A program made the translations under genes and the position numbers. DNA of 7,719 nucleotides, taken from contig JABJES010000078.1 of NCBI GenBank assembly GCA_018663165.1, positions 1-7,719 on the forward strand. Reading direction: 5' to 3'. The stretch comes from Rhodospirillaceae bacterium (GTDB taxonomy: Bacteria > Pseudomonadota > Alphaproteobacteria > UBA11136). A model generated the notes under the pieces. The model saw only the letters and a list, made by a program, of their open reading frames with translations, was not told the DNA's origin and ran no database searches. Below, piece by piece: positions 1-5,574 of this stretch (positions within the stretch are counted from its first letter, which is position 1; each line of letters starts with the position of its first letter).

Positions 1-618
1 ACCAACAAATTTACCGCCCAGGGAACCCTCGACCGCATGGTCCGGGCCCATGGCGGGCTGAAGGCTGTGGCGGTCACCCTGTTCAAGATCGCCAATGACA
101 TGCGGTGGCTTGGTTCAGGTCCGCGCACGGGCTTGATGGAAATAACCTTTCCCTCCAACGAGCCCGGCTCTTCGATCATGCCGGGCAAGGTAAACCCGAC
201 CCAGGCAGAAGCCATGCTGATGGTCTGCATCCAGGTGATGGGCTCTGATGTGGCGGTGCAAATGGGCGGCGCGGAAGGGAATTTCGAGTTGAACGCTTTC
301 CGCCCGATCTTGATCAGCAACTACCTCCATTCCGCTTTGACCCTTGCCGATATGTCTAATCACTTCCGTCAATATATGATCGAGGGCGCTGTATTGAACG
401 AAGGTAAGTTGAAGGAATATATTGATCGGTCGGTTATGATGGTGACGGCCTTGTCACCGGTAATCGGATACGACAAGGCATCCGAGATTGCCCATTACGC
501 TGTTGAGCACGATCTGACCCTTAAGGATGCGGCGCTGGCCAAGGGCGTTGATGAGGCACTTTATGATCGCGTTGTTGTGCCAATAAACCTCACCCAACCG
601 GGAAGCGCTGATCTGTAG
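1..618 (+). CDS. fumC: Class II fumarate hydratase, C-terminal part (5' end outside window)
   Basis: Class II fumarase catalyses the reversible hydration of fumarate to L-malate in the TCA cycle as a cytoplasmic, iron-independent homotetramer. The reading frame is open from base 1, so the gene starts upstream and only 205 codons are present, a bit under half of a typical protein of about 460 residues. The fumarase/aspartase superfamily signature GSSIMPGKVNP lies at 166-198; its serine-rich loop carries the family's catalytic serine. The following stretch (TQAEAMLMVC, QVMGSDVAV, GNFELNAFRP) matches fumarase rather than aspartase, which has AKVNP in the signature. The C-terminal small domain (ALSPVIGYDKASEIA, LTLKDAAL) is also typical of FumC. 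The stop is TAG at 616-618. The malic enzyme gene follows closely on the same strand, which suggests co-transcription. The fragment shows no internal damage; the truncation is only the window edge. Confidence 0.96.
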   Translation, partial: TNKFTAQGTLDRMVRAHGGLKAVAVTLFKIANDMRWLGSGPRTGLMEITFPSNEPGSSIMPGKVNPTQAEAMLMVCIQVMGSDVAVQMGGAEGNFELNAFRPILISNYLHSALTLADMSNHFRQYMIEGAVLNEGKLKEYIDRSVMMVTALSPVIGYDKASEIAHYAVEHDLTLKDAALAKGVDEALYDRVVVPINLTQPGSADL

Positions 619-640
619 ATGGCGTCAATTATCAGTCAAT

Positions 641-644
641 GGAG
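641..644 (+). promoter_or_regulatory. Ribosome binding site deciding the malic enzyme start
   Basis: GGAG lies six bases before the ATG at 651. The alternative in-frame ATG at 639 would overlap this motif and has no comparable purine-rich sequence in front of it. The four extra residues it would add (MEPC) have no recognisable family counterpart. This favours 651 as the true start. Confidence 0.7.
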
Positions 645-650
645 CCTTGC

Positions 651-2270
651 ATGAAAACGGGAATAGAACTGCTTCAGGATCCGGTCTTGAATAAATCGAC
701 GGCTTTTTCGGAAGAAGAGAAAGAGCGCTTTGGTCTGGTCGGGCTGGTCCCTGATGCAACAGATACTGAAGACATGCAATTGAAGCGGGTTTTGTTGCAG
801 CTCTCCCATAAATCGTCGGACCTTGATCGCTATATCTTCCTGGTCAATCTGCTTGATCACAATGAAACGCTGTTTTACTGGACGATCATGTCTGATCCGG
901 CCCGGTTTTTGCCGATCATCTATGATCCGACAATCGGCGAGGCCTGTACCAAGTTCAGCCATATCTTCAGACAGCCGCGGGGCATGTATCTCTCGATTGA
1001 ACGCCGTGGTCAGGTCAAGTCGATCCTTGAAAACTGGCCCGAGCGCGATGTGCGCTTTATCTGCGTAACGAACGGCGGCCGTATCCTCGGGCTCGGCGAT
1101 CTGGGGGCCAATGGAATGGGCATCCCGATCGGCAAATTACAGCTTTATACTGCTGCCGCCGGTGTTCCGCCGAAACATCTGCTGCCGATGTATCTCGATG
1201 CCGGGACGAATAACGAAGAATGTCTCAACGACCCGCTTTATATCGGCCTGCGTAAGCATCGGCCAGCGACGGAGGATCTTTATTCGTTTGTTGATGAATT
1301 CGTTGATGCGGTTCAGGAGGTGTTTCCGAAATGCTGCATCCATTTTGAAGACTGGACCGGTGTTGATGCGGTTCATCTTCTTGAGCGTTATCGCGATAAA
1401 TACTGTGTCTACAATGATGACGTTCAGGGGACGGCCGGTATCACCCTTGCCGGGATGATCAACGCCACCCGACTGAAAAAGACCAAGCTTGCCGACGAAA
1501 CCTATCTGTTTCTCGGTGCCGGTTCAGCCGGGATCGGCCTGGCGAACCTTTTGTGTTCCGCCCTTGTCGAAGAAGGCCTTACCCTGGCCGAGGCGCAGGC
1601 GAAGGTGCATATGTTTGACGTTAATGGCCTGCTCGAAGACAGCCGTACCGATCTGGTCGATTTCCAGCTTCCCTATGCCCATCCCCACGCCCCGGAGCAG
1701 GACTTTGTCGCTGCGGTCGAAAGCATAAAGCCATCGACGATCATCGGGGTCAGCACAATTGGCGGCGCCTTTACGAAAAGCGTTGTTGAGGCAATGACCC
1801 TGCTCAACGACCGGCCTATTATTATGGCGCTGTCAAATCCGACCGAACATGCCGAATGCACTGCAGAACAGGCCTATACATGGTCAGGCGGCAAGGCGAT
1901 CTTTGCCGCCGGGGTGCAATTCCCGCCGGTAACGGTCAATGGTCAGGATTTTATGCCGGGCCAGGCCAATAATTTTTATATTTTTCCGGCGGTCGGGATG
2001 GCGATATTTGCTACCCAGGCGTCCCGGGTTCCCGACGATTTGTTCATCGAGGCGGCCAGGGCGGTGGCCGACCAGGTGCCGGATGATCTGTTGCAAAAAG
2101 GGCTTCTTTACCCGCCCCAATCGGACATTCTGGAGATCGAAATCCAGACGGCGGCGAAGGTCGCAGGAAAGGTTTTTGATGCGGGCCTTGCTGGTGTTCC
2201 GCACCCCGATGATCTGGAAGCCTTTATTCGCTCTCATGTTTATCAACCGGCCTATCCAAGCCTCGTCTGA
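651..2270 (+). CDS. maeA: NAD-dependent malic enzyme (oxaloacetate-decarboxylating type)
   Basis: Malic enzyme oxidatively decarboxylates L-malate to pyruvate and CO2, reducing a nicotinamide cofactor, in the cytoplasm. The 539-residue length fits the large MaeA/eukaryote-like class, not the MaeB fusion class. Visible landmarks, numbered from the chosen ATG: YDPTIGEAC with the catalytic Tyr91; GGRILGLGD with the malate-binding Arg144; GMGIPIGKL with the catalytic Lys162; FEDW with metal ligands Glu233-Asp234; YNDDVQGTA with the third metal ligand, probably Asp257; Rossmann motif GAGSAG at 289-294; SNPT near 395-398; and QANNFYIFP near 438-446. MFD at the end of the second Rossmann strand fits NAD preference, but cofactor choice is not certain. 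An in-frame ATG exists at 639, but the ATG at 651 has GGAG at 641-644 six bases upstream, so it is preferred. The gene lies 32 bases after fumC, consistent with an operon turning fumarate into pyruvate. The symbol is by family resemblance. Confidence 0.95.
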   Translation: MKTGIELLQDPVLNKSTAFSEEEKERFGLVGLVPDATDTEDMQLKRVLLQLSHKSSDLDRYIFLVNLLDHNETLFYWTIMSDPARFLPIIYDPTIGEACTKFSHIFRQPRGMYLSIERRGQVKSILENWPERDVRFICVTNGGRILGLGDLGANGMGIPIGKLQLYTAAAGVPPKHLLPMYLDAGTNNEECLNDPLYIGLRKHRPATEDLYSFVDEFVDAVQEVFPKCCIHFEDWTGVDAVHLLERYRDKYCVYNDDVQGTAGITLAGMINATRLKKTKLADETYLFLGAGSAGIGLANLLCSALVEEGLTLAEAQAKVHMFDVNGLLEDSRTDLVDFQLPYAHPHAPEQDFVAAVESIKPSTIIGVSTIGGAFTKSVVEAMTLLNDRPIIMALSNPTEHAECTAEQAYTWSGGKAIFAAGVQFPPVTVNGQDFMPGQANNFYIFPAVGMAIFATQASRVPDDLFIEAARAVADQVPDDLLQKGLLYPPQSDILEIEIQTAAKVAGKVFDAGLAGVPHPDDLEAFIRSHVYQPAYPSLV

Positions 2271-2281
2271 ACGGGGCATCC

Positions 2282-5134
2282 TCAGGCAGAGGGCAACTCA
2301 ACCCAGAAGGTGGTGCCTTCGCCCGGTGTGCTTTCGATATTGATCGATCCGTTCATCGATTCAATGATCGACTTGGTGATCGTCAGCCCTATTCCGGTTC
2401 CTTCTACTTTTCCCTTCTCGGCGCCAAGCCGGTTGAAAGGTTCAAAAATCTGATCAAGCTTGTCTTGCGGAATGCCGGGACCGCTATCGGCGACGCTAAT
2501 CCGTATTTTCCCATCGCCTGCGGGGGCTGTCGTCAGGGTAATGGTGCCCTTCTCATTGTTGTATTTCACCGCATTCGAGAGCAAATTCAGCAAGACCTGT
2601 TTCAGTTTCATGGGGTCGGCAAGAACCTTGTCGTCTGGGGCCGGTGCGAGATCAACCGAGATGTGGATCCCTCTTTTTTCCGCCTGGTGGGCAATCATAT
2701 CCAAGGCGTCTGTAACAAGAGAAGACAGGTCAACGGTATCAATGACAACGGCGACCTTGCCGCTTTCAATGCTGGCGAGGTTGAGGATTTCATTGATCAG
2801 CTCAAGAAGATGCTGGCCGCTGCTGAGAATACTTTTGAGGAGCTTCTTTTCTTTCTCGCCGACATCAAACTGATCGGCTTCGATGAGCAGGGTCGAAAAG
2901 CCGATAATCGCCGTCAGGGGGGTGCGCATTTCATGGTTCATGCCGGAAATAAACCGCGACTTGGCACTGTTGGCGTGTTCCGCTTCCTCCTTGGCCGCGG
3001 CCAGCGCCTCAATGAATTTTTTTCTCTCGGTAATGTCGGCGTAGGTGCTGACGAACCCGCCCTTGGGGATCGGCCCTCCCTTGACGTCGATAAAGCGTCC
3101 ATCCGGCCGTTGCCGTTCGAAATCATGAGGTAGAAACTTTTTGGCCAGGTTGAGTTTTTTGTCGAAAATTTCCTCCAGATCACTTTTGCCAAATTCGTCA
3201 TGTTCGATATCATAGCGGAGAAGGCGTGAAAATTTTTGACCGAGAAAAACCCAGTCACGTGGATAGCCGCGAATCCCCAAAAAATTTTCATTCCAGTACA
3301 AAAGGTTGAGGTCCTGGTCATAAGCGGCGACCCCCTGGGACAGGCTGTCGAGGATGGCTTGCAAGACGTCTTTTTGCCGGACCAGGGATTCGCGGCTTTT
3401 TTCGAGTTTTATCTCGGCCTCCTTGCGCTGCTCGATCTCTTTTCGCAGGCGACGGTTCCAGGCCGTGAAAACAAGAAGTATGAGCCCGATGACCAGTGCT
3501 GAAAGCAGGGCCGCGCGTAAAACATAGGGAACATCCACCCCGTGTTCGTAGCGCACGCCGAGCCACTTTTTCTTGATCGTTAGTTTTTCCGTCGGGGAAA
3601 CGGTTGCTATGGCCTTGTCGATCAGCGCCACCAGTTCAGGCCAGTCCTGGCGGACGGCGAAATGGAGAGTGTTGGGCTTTGATGAAACCGGCGCGGCCAC
3701 CTTCAAGTTGGTGAGGTTGATCCTCTGTATGGTATGGGTCGAGGCGGCGACATTGCCGATCACCGCATCGATTTCTCCCTGGGAGAGCGCCAGTAATGCT
3801 TCTTCTATCGTGTTGTATAACGCCGGGTCGATGTCGGTGTTTTCCAGGATAAAGTCGTGGTGGGAGCTTTCTTTCTGAACCCCGACGATGGCATTGCCCA
3901 GCGCTTCAAGGTCGCTGACAAAAGGCGAATCGATGCGTGTAATGATGACCCGTGGAAAAAGAAGATGGGGTGCGGTGTATGTCAGAAACTGTTTTCTCTC
4001 TTCGCTCTCTCCAACGCAGGGGAGAACGTCGATCGTCCCGGCCCTGGCCCCGGCAACGGCCTCATTCCATGTCAGGCCAGAAACAATTTTCATCTCGATT
4101 CCGAGTTTGCCGGCGACCAGGCGCACGTAATCGGCGCACATGCCCTGATATTCGCCATCTGCGGTAAAAAACTCGAAGGGCGCGAATTTAGGGTCGATGC
4201 CAAGTCGGATCTCCTTGTGTCCGGCAACCCAAAGGCGCTCTTCTTCGCTCAAGGGGAGAGGGGCCGACTCTTCAGGGCCCTTGGTCGTTAGAGGCAGCCA
4301 GCGTTTTCGAATAGTCTGCTTTTCTTCCCGAGTGACGGCATCAAGTGCCTTTTGCAGAATGCCGGCGAGAAGAATCCGGTCTTTCGCCACCCCCATGCGG
4401 AGAAGGTTCTCTTCATGCTTTTTCAGGGGCGATTCGCCGAGGATTTTGATGTCGGGAATGAAATTGACCTCCATCAGCCAAGTGACCGTTCCCAGCGTAT
4501 CGACGAAACCATCCGCCGTGCCGAAGGATACGGCTTTCAACCCCTCCAGGGGCCCCTTGACGGGAAGAAGGATGATCTCGGGGTAACGTTTCTCGATCGC
4601 CAGGGTGCCAGCGTATCCCGCAATGGCGGCGATCGTTTTTCCGGCCATATTATCGAGGTCGGTGATGTCGGTCCGTTTCTTGTTGATGACAAGAACCGAA
4701 GGGTTGACGGCGTAGGTGTCGGTGAAGGCCGTAAAGCTGCGCCGTTCTTCAGTCTCATAAACGGCAGGGAGAATATCGATTTCCCCAGCCCGAAAACGGT
4801 CCATGATTTCTGACCAGGTGAGGCCGGTCAGAAAATCAAGGGAGAGCCCGGCCTTGCTGGCAGCAAGATTGATAAGATCGATAGAATATCCAGCGGGTTT
4901 GCCGTTCTGGAGGAAATCAAAGGGCGGCCAGTCGGTTTCGTTGGCGACGACAAGATTCGAGTGGGCCTTGATCCAGGCACGCTCCTCAGCCGTCAGGTCG
5001 ATCGTCCTGTCTTCACCCCATCCCGGCTGGGGAAAGAAAAGCAGTCCGCTGACTAAAAGGCAGAAAAATAGAGCCCCGATTATGCGGTTGCCGGCAAGTA
5101 GCCACGGAATGTTTTTGGATAAAGTCAGAAGCAT
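2282..5134 (-). CDS. Membrane sensor histidine kinase with two periplasmic SBP_bac_3 domains and a PAS domain
   Basis: This is an inner-membrane histidine kinase of 950 residues. Domain order, numbered from the ATG: signal anchor/first membrane segment about 18-34; solute-binding (SBP_bac_3/PBPb) domain 1 about 58-282; domain 2 about 307-527; transmembrane helix about 537-558; charged coiled-coil linker about 559-590; PAS domain, probably PAS_7 type, about 588-704, ending in the usual DITERKK; HisKA about 724-790 with phospho-acceptor His734 in NHEMRTP; HATPase_c about 835-948 with N-box Asn854, G1 DSGPG 883-887, F-box FEPF 897-900 and G2 GTGIG 912-916. All catalytic boxes are intact. Both binding domains keep the ERR/ERK arginine region seen in amino-acid-binding proteins (EERRSFTAFTD and EERKQFLTYT), so a small amino acid or organic acid ligand is plausible but not shown. 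BvgS/EvgS share the twin sensor plan but add receiver and HPt domains, which are absent here. A TTG one codon upstream would extend the frame, but GAGG five bases before the ATG at 5134 favours that start. Confidence 0.95.
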   Translation of the reverse strand: MLLTLSKNIPWLLAGNRIIGALFFCLLVSGLLFFPQPGWGEDRTIDLTAEERAWIKAHSNLVVANETDWPPFDFLQNGKPAGYSIDLINLAASKAGLSLDFLTGLTWSEIMDRFRAGEIDILPAVYETEERRSFTAFTDTYAVNPSVLVINKKRTDITDLDNMAGKTIAAIAGYAGTLAIEKRYPEIILLPVKGPLEGLKAVSFGTADGFVDTLGTVTWLMEVNFIPDIKILGESPLKKHEENLLRMGVAKDRILLAGILQKALDAVTREEKQTIRKRWLPLTTKGPEESAPLPLSEEERLWVAGHKEIRLGIDPKFAPFEFFTADGEYQGMCADYVRLVAGKLGIEMKIVSGLTWNEAVAGARAGTIDVLPCVGESEERKQFLTYTAPHLLFPRVIITRIDSPFVSDLEALGNAIVGVQKESSHHDFILENTDIDPALYNTIEEALLALSQGEIDAVIGNVAASTHTIQRINLTNLKVAAPVSSKPNTLHFAVRQDWPELVALIDKAIATVSPTEKLTIKKKWLGVRYEHGVDVPYVLRAALLSALVIGLILLVFTAWNRRLRKEIEQRKEAEIKLEKSRESLVRQKDVLQAILDSLSQGVAAYDQDLNLLYWNENFLGIRGYPRDWVFLGQKFSRLLRYDIEHDEFGKSDLEEIFDKKLNLAKKFLPHDFERQRPDGRFIDVKGGPIPKGGFVSTYADITERKKFIEALAAAKEEAEHANSAKSRFISGMNHEMRTPLTAIIGFSTLLIEADQFDVGEKEKKLLKSILSSGQHLLELINEILNLASIESGKVAVVIDTVDLSSLVTDALDMIAHQAEKRGIHISVDLAPAPDDKVLADPMKLKQVLLNLLSNAVKYNNEKGTITLTTAPAGDGKIRISVADSGPGIPQDKLDQIFEPFNRLGAEKGKVEGTGIGLTITKSIIESMNGSINIESTPGEGTTFWVELPSA

Positions 5135-5138
5135 CAAA

Positions 5139-5142
5139 CCCT
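5139..5142 (-). promoter_or_regulatory. Ribosome binding site of the sensor kinase
   Basis: On the minus strand GAGG is followed by five bases and then the ATG at 5134-5132. It is only two bases from the alternative TTG at 5137-5135, too close for use, so it decides the start. The same motif sits inside a three-codon frame (ATG AGG GTT TGA, 5145-5134) whose stop overlaps the kinase ATG. Confidence 0.6.
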
Positions 5143-5204
5143 CATTGGGGCGGAATTCCGGAGGAGAGCCTTGTTTAAAGGCCCCCTATATATCGAAACC
5201 ACTT

Positions 5205-5234
5205 ATAATCTTTATACAAAGGTTAATGTTGCAA
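5205..5234 (-). promoter_or_regulatory. Weak sigma70-like promoter candidate for the sensor kinase
   Basis: On the minus strand TTGCAA (5234-5229) and GATTAT (5210-5205) are separated by 18 bases, each matching four of six consensus positions. Transcription would start near 5198, giving a leader of about 60 bases. AT-rich DNA produces such matches by chance, so this is only a candidate. Confidence 0.3.
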
Positions 5235-5295
5235 AAAGCCTGTCCGCTATTTGACACAGATGCTTTTTTACCCGCCCTGGCACCTTCGCTGTTTC

Positions 5296-5318
5296 AGAGG
5301 GATAAGTCCCTGCCCTCT
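5296..5318. other. Overlapping, mutually exclusive small stems
   Basis: AGAGGG (5296-5301) can pair with CCCTCT (5313-5318) across an 11-base loop. The overlapping AGGGA (5298-5302) can instead pair with TCCCT (5307-5311) across TAAG. Both cannot form at once. There is no T-run following on either strand, so it is not an obvious intrinsic terminator. It lies between the two candidate promoters and may equally be a protein-binding site or chance. Confidence 0.35.
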
Positions 5319-5386
5319 CCCGGCGGTTTGTGGAAACAAGTAAAAACCTCTAAATTCATGTGGGTAAAGCTGAAAAAATCTAGAAT

Positions 5387-5395
5387 TGATATAAT
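5387..5395 (+). promoter_or_regulatory. Extended -10 promoter candidate for the response regulator
   Basis: TGA followed directly by TATAAT (5390-5395) gives a complete extended -10 element (TGnTATAAT). No good -35 hexamer lies 16-18 bases upstream, which extended -10 promoters can tolerate. Transcription would begin near 5402 and give a leader of about 170 bases before the regulator start, including the hairpin at 5426-5451. The surrounding DNA is AT-rich, so a chance match is possible. Confidence 0.4.
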
Positions 5396-5425
5396 TTTAC
5401 TTAATTTATAAAAGTTGATAAGTCC

Positions 5426-5451
5426 TTTTCTCCTGTCATAGTGGGAGGAAA
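5426..5451 (+). promoter_or_regulatory. Hairpin pairing with a Shine-Dalgarno sequence in the regulator leader
   Basis: TTTTCTCC (5426-5433) pairs with GGAGGAAA (5444-5451) in an eight-pair stem with one T-G (U-G) wobble and a 10-base loop. The 3' arm contains GGAGG at 5444-5448, a near-perfect Shine-Dalgarno five bases ahead of an ATG at 5454. The geometry is that of a translation-masking element such as an RNA thermometer or other leader switch, but no known class was recognised. The frame it controls is only five codons long, so a role is uncertain. Confidence 0.4.
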
Positions 5452-5453
5452 TC

Positions 5454-5471
5454 ATGGTTGTAGGGTGCTGA
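5454..5471 (+). CDS. Possible five-codon leader peptide (MVVGC)
   Basis: The ATG at 5454 follows GGAGG by five bases, the best ribosome binding site in the window, but the frame ends at TGA after Met-Val-Val-Gly-Cys. It lies about 100 bases before the response regulator ATG and in a different frame from it. It could be a leader peptide whose translation affects the downstream gene, a remnant start, or a chance purine-rich run. No repeated codon suggesting amino-acid attenuation is seen. Confidence 0.2.
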   Translation: MVVGC

Positions 5472-5574
5472 TTCTGGTCGAGAAAGCTGAATTTAAGGCC
5501 TTTCCCTTTCCGGTTAAAGCTCGCCATGCCTTTGCTTCTTAGCCGATGTGCTGAACCGGTGCTGGAATACTTGA

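Larger units (their letters stand above)
5135..5574. other. Divergent intergenic region between kinase and response regulator
   Basis: These 440 bases carry no convincing protein gene. The stretch from about 5340 to 5420 is notably AT-rich compared with the flanking genes. Seen in it: a perfect 10-base palindrome CGGAATTCCG at 5151-5160; a short hairpin GCCTT-GTTTA-AAGGC at about 5168-5182 in the presumed kinase leader; a weak promoter candidate towards the kinase at 5205-5234; overlapping alternative stems at 5296-5318; an extended -10 element towards the regulator at 5387-5395; a Shine-Dalgarno-pairing hairpin at 5426-5451; an 8-base palindrome AAGGCCTT at 5495-5502; and an inverted repeat CCGGTT/AACCGG at 5510-5515 and 5554-5559. 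The region is long for a simple divergent promoter, so extra regulation or a small RNA is possible but unproven. Confidence 0.7.

Noticed and set aside
639..650. Upstream in-frame ATG for the malic enzyme
   Set aside because: It lacks a Shine-Dalgarno sequence, while the ATG at 651 has GGAG at good spacing.
2465..3133. Long open frame (222 codons) on the plus strand inside the kinase gene
   Set aside because: It is antisense to the conserved HisKA/HATPase_c region of the kinase, shows no recognisable domain and has no proper ribosome site; it is a shadow of the coding strand.
5204..5209. Perfect TATAAT on the plus strand
   Set aside because: It has neither a TGn extension nor a -35 element; the expected -35 position is a run of C. 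It overlaps the candidate promoter on the opposite strand.
5251..5256. Perfect TTGACA -35 hexamer on the plus strand
   Set aside because: The positions 16-18 bases downstream read GC-rich sequence (CCCGCCCTGG) with no -10 element.
4803..5411. Open frame of 202 codons on the plus strand running from inside the kinase into the intergenic region
   Set aside because: Most of it is antisense to the kinase N-terminus. The part outside the kinase has an ATG at about 5359 with no Shine-Dalgarno and only 17 codons of unremarkable sequence.
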